DNA of 64,000 nt from Paramacrobiotus metropolitanus (Eukaryota; Tardigrada; Eutardigrada; Parachela; Macrobiotidae): assembly GCF_019649055.1 (NCBI RefSeq), contig NW_026570286.1, positions 62,001-126,000 of the forward strand, read 5' to 3'. Shown here piece by piece: positions 1 to 12,920 of the stretch. Position numbers and translations under genes: made by a program. Below the pieces are notes generated by a model. That model ran no database searches and was not told the DNA's origin. It was given only the letters and a program-made list of their open reading frames with translations. Numbering within the stretch: the stretch's first letter is position 1; every line of letters starts with the position of its first letter.

Positions 1-1210
1 TTTATGATCAGTACCGTTTTGTGCCACTTGCTATGGTTTTATATGAATAAAGAAAGAGCATTAAGAAACACTGAAGCATTTACTGCAAAAATTATTTCAA
101 TATTCCTCGTGTGCTGATTACCTTTTTCCTAGCATCAGCAAAATGAACTGATCGAGCTTTCTGTAAAATGTATTTTCTGTAGAATCTGCCAAACGTATCG
201 GCAGATTTATGACGAGACGAAACAATAAACGGACAGCAAAAACCGATTACCAAATCGTCGGTTTTTAGTTTTATTCAGTATTCCTAAACCCTGTAATACT
301 AGGTAGCGGTCAACGGATAACAATTCTCTTTAATATCGCATCAAGAATATTTAAAACTGCTTTTATAAAGCCATCCATGCAGAGTTCAGAAGTTTGACAA
401 TATCACGACAACGAATGAAAAGCACGGTCAAGCGTCGTACAAATAACTTCAAATCAGGAAACCAGCAACAACATCCAGTAAGTATTGTCAACGTACTAAA
501 AGAAATATCAAAAAGCAACAAGAGGACGTCACCTCTGAACTGGATGATCCTCTGACCAGAAATCGTCCGTAAAACAAAAAATGTCTTGAGGTAATTTTAA
601 GTGATCGTACAATGGGATCGATACAGGGAGCGGAGACGGCGGGCAGGGCGTACTGCAAAGGCCACCAGGCGGGGAACGAGGGAACCTGCCCCAAAAGAAA
701 AGTATGCAATCCACGATTTATCCGGTAATTATTACCATTAAAGGATGAAATCTACGGCTCATCTATGACAAAGTGCAACAAAGCAAAAGCCACACCGATA
801 ACATGAACAATAACCATATGACGGTTACGTACACCTACACTGTATCACACAACGTACGGTAGGCAATGCGAGGTGCCTGGCCCATATTTGCAAGCCACCA
901 ACCAAATTTGGTAAAAATTCCAATATATTTAAATTAAAACATAATATAAAATTTCCATATCGTCAGTTCAGAAGCAACTTCCAGGCCCTTTAACGGGCGT
1001 ATCATGACTAAGCGTTCAAAATATAAATTAACTTCGATATCAAACACGATCAAAGTTTGTACAAAAGGGTTGACAAAAGTTTAAAGTAGAACACATTCAG
1101 TATATTATAATAAACTGGGAAATACGGAAGACACCTCGCGTCACAAAAACGGCACAAACGAATAAAAAGCACAAAAGCCAAGACCTGTTGTGTGTTCTGT
1201 CTGTCTGCGT
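1..1210. other. Non-coding, downstream of USP19 gene
   Basis: AT-rich sequence at the left edge, beyond the stop codon of the minus-strand deubiquitinase. It probably holds that gene's 3' UTR. I see no exon with splice sites, no RNA gene and no mobile element. Short open frames around 488-714 on the minus strand have no recognisable content. Confidence 0.5.
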
Positions 1211-4200
1211 TCAGTGTTCACTCATCGTAAGTGCACCTTGCAAGGAGCCTCTCCAGGCCATACTCTCGCCGCCCTCTTCATGCTCATCCAGCAGCAGGGA
1301 GTCCTCCTCCTCGTCCTCCTCGTCAGTGCCTTTCGTCGGTAGCATTATGGGATTATCGGTATTTCGTCGGCGATAAAACAGCAGATAGGCTCCGCGATCA
1401 ACAATCCGCTCCAACTGCTGATCACTCAACAGCTCCACACTCTCATCGTCAAAACACCGCCATCCCACCTCATCCTGGAGGGTATCGGGAACATGGTAGC
1501 AGCGGGTGTGACCGTAATAATGCCCGTACCATGTCGAGCCCCGATGGTGTACCACACCATATAGATCGTACAAATACTGTCCACCATCACCGGGACCTAA
1601 TACAAAATTTAAAACATTATTATCAAAATTAAGGTCACTTCTATGCGCTCGAAATTTTACAATGCATAGCGCTTTCAAAATTTAATTAGGATATACAAAT
1701 CAATTTAAAAACAAATTATAAATTAAAATATCAAATACAGTCAAAAATAATAATTAACGACCTAGCAGAGTTCCAACAAACTGTATTTCTTGTCTATTTT
1801 GCTATAAAAAAAAATGACCCAAATACGAACCAACTAAGAATTTCGACATATCCAACCCATTGAGCGGGTATTTTATCATAGTGTCGATCTTGTCTCGGCG
1901 AAACATCTCTCCCGTCGGTTTGCAGAAACGTTTCAACTGAAAGACCAAAACGGTCGGCAAACTCCAGATCTCGAACTGCTTGGAAGCCTGTCGCGGTTGT
2001 TTACAGGTTGGACACAGCCTACGGAACACTGCTATCAAACATCGGAACACCGAATCAAACGCGATTCAAAACCAACCAAGCATTGTGTTTGGACAGCACT
2101 TCCGGTTGTGTTAACAGTTCAATGCAGTGCTCCAGACTTTCTTCATAGTTTTGTTGGGTGAAGGATCGACGCTCATCTTGCTTCTTCAGCGTCAAGCACG
2201 ATTCATCGCTTTGTATGAAACGATCCAATTCTCTGGTCTCGCAGAATGTCATGCGATCGTCCGGTCGATTATTCCATAGTAACACAAAGAGGGAGTGTTT
2301 ACGGATTTGTTCTTCGACGCCTGTCAGAATAATTACAATATAAGTATCTAATTAATTTTCACAGACAACGCAACAATTCCTGGATTAGTGGATTGTATCA
2401 AATGTGAACAACTAAATGCAGCAGCACAATTTGCGCTTCCAACCATAAGTTCTAAGTGAGAACATATTGTAGGTGTAAGTGCATGCTGAGCAGTCAAGAA
2501 ATGAAAAGTTGATATTTTAATAGTTATTTTAATAAATCCGTAGAAGAACAGCAATCGTGTAGCATAGTAAGACCCAATGAAAAAGATTTACTGATATATT
2601 GGAAAGGAACGCCTTACCGTTGGTATCTTTCATAAGCGAATCTCGAGGGTAAATATTCCATGGATCATCAAGGCCTTTTTCCAATGGCACCAAGACGAAG
2701 GGGAAATGTTTGGGATCGAAGCCGCTTAGGCTCTTCTCAATGCTCTTCCGGAACTCCCACACTTCCACGTCCTCAAGAGCCCTTGTCGAGCACGACGAGC
2801 CGATTCCCGAATCTACATCCGATGACGCCGGTCGGACAGCGTCTAAAGCACCACTCGTCGTGGAATCCACGCTGACTGATCGTTCTCGTTCGGTCTCGAG
2901 CAGGCTATCCGGACTGATGCTCATATCGGACGATGGCGAGTGGCAAGCTTCGCGTTTACTAGCTTTGAGATAACGCGCATAATGGACATACCGTCTGCAG
3001 TAAAAAAAAAGGGCGGAGAAATTAAGGGAAAATGTTGCTGCAACTGACACTCAAACAGTGTACTGGCTTCGATTTTTATAAGGAAAATAAGACAGCAAAG
3101 GTTTATCCCACGTAATGTATTTACGTGTGTTTTTACAGATACTCGTATTTTGTGACCCTCCTCGAAAGCTTCAAATTCAAATAAAACCAAATTAAAATAG
3201 TCAGGAAAAACACAGACTAATAGTCAGGAAAAACACCATGGATTAAAATTGACTTACGACGCCATTTTGGCCACCTGGACGTAGAAAGCGGTGGCTTTCA
3301 GCTGAGATTCGCGCATCGCAAACACAAATGGCCACCCAATCGACGGGCCATGGTTGTTGGAGCATTTCGGTTTGTGCTGAACCCAATCACCTGTCTGGCA
3401 GGTTCTATAAAAAACCCAAAAACACGAGATTATGAAAACCGAACTTATACGTTTTCATCACGGTTTCGCATACTTATCACAGTATCCGACGAGGTAGCAC
3501 CACAAGCACCGCTTGAGACTGTTACCACTCTTGCCGCATTTATTGCAAGTAGATACCAGCGGCAGCTCCTTAGTCACTCTTAGGTGCTGTGTTATCACAA
3601 ACTCTTTCACAGGCTCTTTGGCTGTCTTTTCCGTCAAAACTTCGTACCTAGAAACAATACACACGCACGTTACGGTATACACACGTAAAAGTAAAATAGA
3701 ATTATGCATTCTTACAACAAGAACAAATAGGACTCATCCAAATTCCGACATTCAAAATCCTTATCAATCCTGCCAAGAAAATCGAACGATTTCCTGTCCC
3801 GACTTCTTCGCATGACGAGAATCCGCACGGACGCCATTGTCACATCACCCAAATGCGACTGGATATGCGTATAATGAGACGAGATGGAATGTTCTCGGTT
3901 GACATTAATGCGGAACTACAAAAAGATTATTTTCAAAAATCTGTTGATTTTGTTGAGTTACATCGTTACATCTCATGTCTGCGCATGATCGCTGTATTAT
4001 ATTTCCGAACTGACCGCTAATATCTTTTGATCGGCATCCGTTTTCCCTGACTCTCGTGGAAAGAAAAGGCAGTCAATAATCACACCGATTTTTGGTACAG
4101 GCACCGAGATGCATTGGTATAGATCGAACTTGATATTTTTCTGCAAATGAACTCATTCGTACAAACGAATTTCCAAACCTGCCAGTCAATAAAACGTACT

Positions 4201-6979
4201 TTTTCACATTCTGGACACTCGAGTGTGGACTTAAACATCCCGGAAAAGAGATCATGAATGGCAGAGTTATCACGACTCAAATGATACTCCCACGTCTGCT
4301 TGGCCACTTCCTCATCTAGGACGATTATCCGAATTGATTTCGTTCAGATAGGGCTTCACGTACACTCGGTTTAAGATCCTAAGTAATCCAGAAAAAATCA
4401 AAACATATTCTACTTTTGCTTATAAATCAGCACATCGAACGACCAAACGATCACGACATATGCAGCGAATATAAACGAACATTTGGCGCCACCCACCTCA
4501 TGAAGGCTGTCGATTATCATCGCCATAGCCTCTTGTGCATCCTGCTGACCATAGCCGCTAAACTGCTCATTCGATCGCGCCATCACATCCCGCAGTCGGT
4601 GTGGGGAATAGCTAGAACGATTGCCGCTCCAAATGTTCCGCAGCGTTTCTTCCATCACCGAAGCAAAGCGTCCCTCACTGCCCAGCGGATTCTTCCGGTT
4701 GATCTCCTTTTTATAATAACCTCCTGCGAACGTACCAGTCACGCATTAACCGTACTGCATCGACTTGCGAGATTAAATGCATCCCAAAGCCGTTTAATCT
4801 TACGCAGAAAATAATCGCGCAGCTCCTTTGTATTAGCCAGACACTGCACCACCGCGCCGAGGTAGCAGGAATTGCCAAGATTATTCAGTCCCGTCAGGCC
4901 ATAATGCATGCGGAGGTGCGCCGGCACTATCGACGGTTGCAGAGGGACATTGAGGCTGACATCACCGGCATACGGCCAGCGTTGCAACGGCTGACAGGGA
5001 TACGATGGACTGCTGTACTGCGAGTCCGGCGTGGAGCAGCGCGGCCCAACGGGAGCCGAATCACGTGGACCGAACAGATCCTCCTCGTCGTCGGAATCAT
5101 GCGGGATCGCTACCGGATGCACGACGGAATCGGGATCGTGGGCGGTCTGGGAGGGGGGCGAGAAGGTGGGCGATGCAGGCAGTCCTTCTTCCATGCAATG
5201 CAAATCATCCTCATCGTCTACAAAAACCACGATAAATTTACTGACTACTTGTCTACTTCTACTGTGATTTGTCCGAGCAAACAAACTGCAGTTAAGCCTA
5301 TCACTGCATAAATTCTTCGGCATGATTGGCGTTTTTGTAAATTCAAAACAGTGAGTAATGAACTGGAATTCCTCAGGTTGGTGATACCTCCCCAACTCTT
5401 TTTAAAAAGTTATCCAACGGCCAAAATAAGCAAAATTCAGATAAGCTCGAACAAACAAAACGTCCCAAACCCTTGTGCAGAAACCAGGAGTGTTAATTTT
5501 CCACATTAAAGCATATGTTCGGTATCTAGAGCAAATTCCTCACATTTTAAAGCTACATAGTCGCAATATCAGAAAACAAAACGGCGGAAGAAACAATCGC
5601 TCAAAATAAGTAAAACTAGGAAATTTGCTCATTTCAGCCATAGGCTCATAGCTAAATGTATGTATTCATTCAGCGCATTTACTTTGCATTACGTACCCTG
5701 CTGGGAAACCGATTTTCCGTAAATAGACACCCAAAATGCTTCCTTGGCTTTTACCAGCTGAATTTCGATGCCCTTCCGTGCAGGATTCAGTGTCATGCTG
5801 CACTTCTCCGGAATAACTCGATCCCTACATAATACAACGATAAACAAGAGTAAAATTGTATGTCTCTAATCGAAAATCAGTTGCAACTCACCACAGCGCT
5901 CCCGATTCATAACAAAAAACGGTATTCTTATCAATCCTTCGGTGGGGATTCTTCTGCTGTTGCTTTGCCAAAAACTCTTCATCGCTAGCCAAACAAATAC
6001 CGAATTTATTGGCAAAATCATTGTACAATATACTGTGCATGCGATCTGACGAACCTGCAGGTAAAATACAGCGAGAACTTTCGCGGGGAAAACTTCGCCT
6101 CGGCCCATGTGACGTTATTGCAAAAGAACATCCAGTATACGAATTTCTTTTTAGCCTACCCAATGAACACAAATTTTACAATGCGCCATAATTTTTCCAC
6201 AAAATATGAAGACACATGATTATTAAAACAATAATAATAAGTTATAAGTACTAAAAAATCTACACAATGTTGGTGAATGTATGTAGCACATGACAAAAAA
6301 AAATTAAAATTAATAAAAAAAATTTAGAAAGTGAAAACAGAAAAATAAAATAAACAGTTTAGACAAAATGCAGAAATCCAGCCTCCAAAAATCAGCGAAA
6401 CTGTCAACATACCTCAGGCAGCTCCTCCCAATCGTTTCTAATGAACACCGCAACGGGCTCCTGCGCGAGATCCGGCCGGGGTTCCGCCGGTTCTTGGGCG
6501 GTCTGCAGGGGTTTCGGGGAGTTCATGGATAAATTCTCATCCATCAACTCCGACAGATCAACATGCGCGGGTGGTGCTTGACTAGAGAGCTTCGCCATCG
6601 CCTCGGTACTGTGTTCAGGCTCAGTTTCCCCCGCCGTGTCGAGAGGAGGGATCGCTTCCATACCCGATGGGAAATAGGCACTCTGTTCTTCTTTCGCGAC
6701 CAATTCTACAGTGGATACGTCATGATCCTGGATTGTCTGCAGCAGTGGGGATGCGACACCGTTGCTGGCAGGCGCCTGGTTCTCTGCATTCTCCACACTG
6801 TGCAACGCTGCTGCTGCACCTGCGGGATGTGCTAGCAGGGAGGCACTGGCGTCGCCATCCGAATCAAACGACATACGGGATGGCTCTTCGTCCGTTTTGG
6901 TCTTCTTACCCAACGGGAAGCCATCGCCTTTGGAATTGGGCGAGTTATCTAATGGACGACGAGGAGAAGCTTCGGGCAT
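1211..6979 (-). CDS. USP19: USP19-type ubiquitin hydrolase (CS + USP + MYND)
   Basis: A cysteine protease that removes ubiquitin from substrates; USP19 family members act at the ER and in protein quality control. About fifteen exons join in phase, apart from the exon at 4200-4378 (see findings), to roughly 1,170 residues. Order: disordered acidic N-terminus (6413-6979); CS/p23-like domain (exons 6055-6155, 5892-5984, 5697-5824); USP Cys box with [10 protein letters not shown] (exon 4804-5217, catalytic Cys near residue 414); GYGQQDAQE box (4497-4723); MYND zinc finger CNKCGK...YCDKTCQ...HKPKC inserted in the catalytic domain (exons 3474-3647 and 3258-3404); CPTC zinc knuckle (1831-2018); His box WYGHYYGH and WRCFDDES in the last exon (1211-1596). 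The MYND insertion and CS domain identify USP19 rather than another USP. The C-terminal tail is acidic, and no transmembrane anchor is visible, unlike one vertebrate isoform. The start is the first ATG of the exon. The gene lies head-to-head with amnionless, 975 bp away. Confidence 0.9.
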
Positions 6980-7954
6980 GTTAGAAACGTCTGCTATTCG
7001 CGTCAGTTAACAACGACGTATGAATGACTCAACACAACATTTTTGGGCGTTCTTTCTACAGAATACAGTCAAAATTTCGGACGTTAAGAGTTTAAAACAA
7101 ACTAGTCTGTACCGTCACTGAAACTGTAAAAATATATTTCAGAGTTTAGAAATTCAGATCAGAACTCAAAACTGAAAAGTGAAAACTGACTTTAATTCAA
7201 ATGAGCACAGGAGAAAGTGGTGATGTCATTCTCACTAGTTTCTTGATTGCGCACGCGAGCGGGGGCGGTTGGAGGGAAATTAGGGAATTTGTGTGCGTTA
7301 TTACAGTCTACTATGTGTCAAAGCCTACTCTAGACCGCAGCCACAAGATCAAATACGCCAAGAGGCAAGAGCACAATAATTATCTGTGTAAAACAGAAAC
7401 AATTTGCGCTAGCGGGAAAAGGAAAAAAGATATGTAATTGATGATCGAGAAAGTAAGTTATCCATCGTAAAACATCTATCGCTAAAATTATTCAAGTATA
7501 TTAAGTATACTTATTTGCACTGCGATTAGGCAGGTAAAGGCTGAGATACTAGGGTAGTACTTACAGCTTCTTTCGCGAATAAAATGCAGTGATTTATCGT
7601 TAAATAATTTTCGCGCTTAAGCGCAAATTTCACAACGTTTGAAAGATTACACAGAATTCTACAAAAATTAATTAAGTGCTGAGAATATAGCAGGGCAACT
7701 ATGCTAACCATAAGGGTAAAGTGCCGCTAGATCTTATCGTTAACGCAGACCGCTATCGGATGCGCCCACATGTTGGTGCTTTCCAGTATATGTACACAGA
7801 ATGTAGCCTCACGTTTGATGCGGTTTTTCATTTTAATTTGGAAATGAATTGTGGCTATAAAAATTAATCGTTTATCATCCAGTTTAAACGACATGAACTC
7901 AAGTTTCATTTAATTACGCAGTACTATAACGTTTTCTCAGTCCGATCCGACATC
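6980..7954. promoter_or_regulatory. Shared upstream region, USP19 / amnionless
   Basis: This 975-bp AT-rich stretch lies between two divergent start codons and must carry promoters for both genes. I see no clear TATA box or operator. Short open frames inside it (7201-7437, 7526-7909) lack homology and splice support. Confidence 0.4.
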
Positions 7955-10900
7955 ATGAAAAGGTCACTGCCTTATATGTTTTATGGATCTGTTGTTTTTA
8001 CGATATTAACGCAAGGTACTTACGTATTCCACTTCTGTGTCACATTTTGTTTAGTTTAAAGCTTTTTTCAGACAAATTTAGAGGGATGTGTAAATCATGT
8101 CAGTTGGCAGTACAATTCACCTTTCATGAATACGCACGAAACTCTTGGCGTGTAACGATCTAATATTTATGCATGGAATATGCATATACAGATATATATA
8201 GTATAAGCGGCAGCATTGGTAATTGTTTCAAAACGTATCCATTTACAACCTGCAGTTTCCCAGATTTGCAGCGTTTTGGTTAAAAATTTTGCACTGCCTC
8301 GCTTAATTTTCACTCATTGGTTTGTGTGACAGCCAGTGTTGATGTTACTCGTACAATATGGTTGGAACATTAAAATCGGACCTTGTTTCACCAAATGTTC
8401 CTTGTTTCAAATGTTCCTTGTTCCAGAACTGAATGTAAATTTGATTTACGTTAATTTGCAGTACACGGGGTAAAGCGAATATGGAAGCCACGCAATGATT
8501 TCGACAGCGTGAGATCATGGAGTAACGGACAATCTCCATGTTTTGGAGACGAAGCAACGCTGGCGGAAAACAGTGTCATGCTGCTGGAGAAGTATCACGC
8601 CTTATCGACACTGGTACGTAATACTTTGTATTAATATATTTTTATCTTTCTATCTACAGATACAGAAGCATTTCTACAATACAAGTAAAACTTGAACCAA
8701 AACATCGAAAACTGGCCGTGCTTGTATTAGTCCTTTCCCGTTATTTTCTAGAATCTGCCAGCTGAAGGTGAATTGATTATGGCCGAAGGAAGCGTTTTGG
8801 AGATTGTCGACGTTGCGTCGTTTACACAGCAACGAGACAAATATCTGGCGCGACAAGCTGATCCGGCTCCACCAGCTTCCTGTGCGTAAAAATGAAGCCT
8901 ACTCTACTGTATCCAACATCGAAATGTCACGAACTGCCCACTATACTATACAACAAATAATTTTACGTTTACTGCACTATGCGAAGGTCAGATTTCATTT
9001 GCATATCATTAAGTTATAACAGGTCTTAACTCCCTACAGGTAGGCAAAATTCGGGTCCGAAGAAGGTTTCGTCCATGGTCACAAGCAACAGCTGGTAAGC
9101 CCGTTTGTACACAGCACTATACTTAACCCACGAATACACAAATTATGGAACTGGCCCAACTTCCGATTTAACAAGTACCGCAAATATCTATATTAATTTG
9201 GGTTTACCCACTGTACGCGTATATACATTAAATTTGCTTAATATTGCTGTTTCATAATTTCATAATTATAACTGACCTCCTCGCCTTATCGAAAGTTATC
9301 ACAATCTGAGAGGGAGAAAATTTAAATGCGCAAGTATCCACCGATTTGAAAATTATAGCGATAAATTGTAGCGCTGTGAAACGTGCACGTAGGGACTGTC
9401 GGTATATAAGTTTACATTTCATTGCGGCAGCCAGAAGAATGTCGAAGTGACTGTAATGAAATTGCTGGAGAAAGGACCATCCAGCATTCCACAATTGTGC
9501 GTTCGGACAGTCATCCGACTCTTCCCCGGCCGATTCCGAGGCTGCATGGTCGGTCGGCTGCCAGCTGCGGTTTGCTTTTTACCTTTTTACTAACTTTTAA
9601 TTTGCCGGCATGCATCTCATACTGCACTCAGGGATTAATAAAATGTAAAATTAAAAAAATGCTTAGGTCCTGACTGGGCCATCGAAAACAAAAGATGGGG
9701 GAAGATGAAAAGGGTGGGACAAAAAAAAGACAAAATTTACGAAACTTCTGTGCTTATAAAAGTGTAATCTACAAAGTACCATTAGCAAAAATGAAAGTCA
9801 CGTATGGAATGGACCCAGACCCAGTGCAAAGAACAAACAGCCACGAAATTTCTAAAAAGAAACTAATGTACTTAAACTGATTGTTACGAATCTATACGGT
9901 TATCGTTAACCATGAAGGAAATTTTAGGTATGATCCGAAAAACTGGAAACTGGATGAAGACGAAAGCATCGCCAGCGGATCGTACAGTGTGCTGGATTCG
10001 GAGCGCATTCCTTGCAATGGCGACGACGTGTACTTCCCATCTGGTCATACCATCCAAATTACGATGCCGTCAACATTGCTGAAGCCCATATATCTGCGAA
10101 CATTCAAAATTGGATCCTTGGTATCTAATTAATAAACCTAGCTGCAAACAGTATCTGTGACCTTCCATATAAAAATTGATATCTGCATCTCCTTGCATAT
10201 GTTTATGTTCACCATCAGTTATACGTAACTTAATAGTAACTGTGTTATTATATAGTCGATTAATCAGGACACTATGGGGGAGTATTTTTCCAAACCGGAA
10301 GTTTCTCTCATGTTTTCCACCGACAACGAGAGCAATCGGTCCATTGCGGCCGCTCTGGCGAAAGATTCGGATACGGAGAAAATGGGAGTACCGTTCATGA
10401 AGATTGGTGAAGATGAACTGGCGCCGGTCTGTGATGTGGAATACGGATGCAAATGTGGGAACGATAGACGAGAGGTTTGTCGGTTTTGTAGTAATTATTC
10501 GGCTCCCAGGTCACTGAAGTAAATAACCGCATATATATATTGTACATGTACGTAGTATTGTGCAGTACTATGTATGTATGTAAGCCATCAAATCTTTCTT
10601 GACATCTTGCAAAAATATTAATGCCGATGAAGCTCCGCTTGCTAGCTGTACTTGATATTTATCAACATTTTTATTTATGGTACGTAGATTATGGAAAAGA
10701 TTTGTCCATTTCTGCACGAGGAAACCAACAAAACAGCCCACATCTCTTGTGCTAAACCAGTCTACGCTGTAGGAAAATGCCAGCCATTTTGCGGTAAGTT
10801 GTTTGATCAACATAATACCAACTTAAACAAGTCCATGTTTTGATTCTCTACACAGCAAATCATTTTGCTCAAGCATCACAACTGTTCAGGGTAAACGGTG

Positions 10901-12592
10901 AAATGCAAAATTCTTCACAAACTTCACAAACGGGGAAACGGCGAAAAACGGTGCAACTTCAAAAAAGTTTTCATCTTTATTTGCAGGTGCAGTGGTGACA
11001 TTTTTACCGAAACAGATGTATCCAGCGCTCCACCAAGTGGACAACATTCTGCGGCAGTTACCATCCGGATACAAAGTACGGTAAAAATTATATTTAAAAT
11101 ACGTGTATATATATTGTTTGTTTATTGTACAACATGTACAGTGCACGTAATTGTACAACACGGGTATTGTATATATACAACCAAGCACTTTCTATAGTGT
11201 CTATAAAAAGTACTTAATACAACGCTTTCAGTTTTCTTGAATACCTCAGCAGTATTGCTCCTTGCTGCCATTATAATAAATGACGGTTTAATTTGACACT
11301 GTTTGTATACGTGTAATATATTATTCCATACAAGTACTCAGTTTTTAGTCTCGAGATCTTAATTATTTACCATCACAGAATTCACTGGACATCCACACGA
11401 CGGTGATGGACGATTTATCGATCCAGACGGTATTTATGCACTCTCGACTGATCGACTGGGAAGACAATGAACCCACCTATACGGCAGCGGCAGCTGCCTA
11501 TTCTTTCTTTGACAAACTCAAGAATGGTATAACTTCCTAATTCATATACAGGAAGAGAGCATAATTCAGGAAGTCGATGCTTCCAGACCCAGTAATTTGT
11601 GTCGTAAATTACACTGGCATTGTTGCAGCATGACAGTTCTGGCTGACAAACACACTGTTGCAGGCACTGAACCCGGCGAAGTCAGTTTTGTGGATGAGAA
11701 CACTTTAGTTTTAGTGGTATCCGACACTCCCAAGGCATCTGCCTCCGTATCACAAGCGCACACAGCATCAGGCAGGTGTCCAAACTGAACTTTGCCAGCG
11801 CTGTAGGGATCCTTGAGTGTTCCTTTTTTAGCGTCCAAAAGCGGGATTGTAGCGGCTGTTGTAGCAACGGTGGTGATCGTCATCGCCATAATTCTTACTG
11901 CACTTTTTGTGCTTTGGCGGAAAAGGTGAGTAATTACGTGCAGGGCATTATCGGCTTCAGCGATTTGGCTATAAGTGAGAGGGATTTTTGGCAGGCGTGG
12001 ACTGGGATTTGGATTTCGCAGTCTGGAATCCGATGCCAACCGCGATACTCTGGAAATGGAGGGAGCTGACTTCCAAAATCCTTTGTTCCATGCCGGTACG
12101 GCCAGTTTGACCCTGCGGAGTAAAAGTGGCAGGGCGCGGCGCAAAGGTGACCGCACGCAACTGTTGGTGAGTCGATTGTGCACTTTAGAAAAACACGGAC
12201 CCTCTTGTCGCGTGTATCACTGCGTACGAGTATGCTTACTTGGTAATTTATTTGAAGTGTGTAATAAATCTTTTGTGGTACTGTATAAGATGAGTACATA
12301 TCTTATACCGCTCATATTGTACCGCTCATATTGTCGTCCCAAAGCTATTTTGAAGGTCATATACTTAATCAAAAATTGCTGTAGTAATATTATTATCGCT
12401 GATTTTTGTCGATGAAAATTACCGTTCATTGAAATCTTTTTACAGGAAGACGATACAAATGGTTTGTATGATGTTGACGAGCCGGATTTGTATCCAGGAG
12501 ATCATTCCGAATGGCAGTCAACTTCCACTTTCGGCCCTTACTCCGAACCAACATCGGAAGCAGAAACAGAGTTTTCCTCGCGCACTCTTTAA
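7955..12592 (+). CDS. AMN: Amnionless-like endocytic co-receptor
   Basis: Type I membrane protein that partners cubilin to form an endocytic receptor in vertebrates and in insect nephrocytes. Thirteen exons join in consistent phase to about 553 residues: 7955-8015 (signal peptide), 8462-8613, 8752-8881, 9040-9094, 9928-10120, 10268-10474, 10688-10793, 10987-11075, 11379-11526, 11664-11771, 11832-11925, 11995-12166, 12446-12592. The ectodomain shows the family's duplicated pattern: IWKPRNDFD...W...SPCFGD, then NWKLDED...RIPCNGDDVYFPSG. A cysteine-rich part follows (CDVEYGCKCGND, KICPF, GKCQPFCGAVV). The single transmembrane helix lies near residues 421-443. The cytoplasmic tail has FQNPLF (about 473-478), an FxNPxF endocytosis signal, and an acidic end. 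The intron before the membrane exon appears to use a GC donor (see findings). A poly(A) signal follows the stop by 156 nt. Confidence 0.92.
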
Positions 12593-12747
12593 TATGGTTT
12601 GTCTTTTTTTTAATTGTTAGTGAATATAGGAGTACTGTATAATAATTCGACAACAACACATGGTTTTCACTTGCAGCGTTAAATTCAATCGAAAAAACTG
12701 TCCAGATACTAACCGAAATACTGTGTTGTGTTATCTCCATTTACAGT

Positions 12748-12753
12748 AATAAA
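12748..12753 (+). promoter_or_regulatory. AATAAA poly(A) signal of amnionless
   Basis: Canonical AATAAA hexamer 156 nt after the amnionless stop codon, in the 328-bp gap before the convergent CIB gene. Confidence 0.55.
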
Positions 12754-12920
12754 TTATTTGCAATTGTTGCGAGAAAATCTGATTGACTTTAAAATCTGCA
12801 AGTACTGTGGGCACTGTACATAAAATGTTAAAATGCTAAAAATATGGCTGATTATCCATCCCATTATACATGCGAAAGCACAGAATGTATCATGTAGACG
12901 ATAGGAGCGTCTGGACAAAC

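Noticed and set aside
3197-3237. Short tandem repeat of aatagtcaggaaaaacac
   Set aside because: Only two copies in an intron; a simple local duplication with no further significance.
5984-6055. Apparent frameshift in the USP19 CS domain
   Set aside because: A 70-nt GT-AG intron (GTTCGT...GGCTAG) joins the two frames exactly and aligns with the family.
12306-12335. Two tandem copies of accgctcatattgt
   Set aside because: Two-copy duplication in an amnionless intron; not a satellite or CRISPR-like array.
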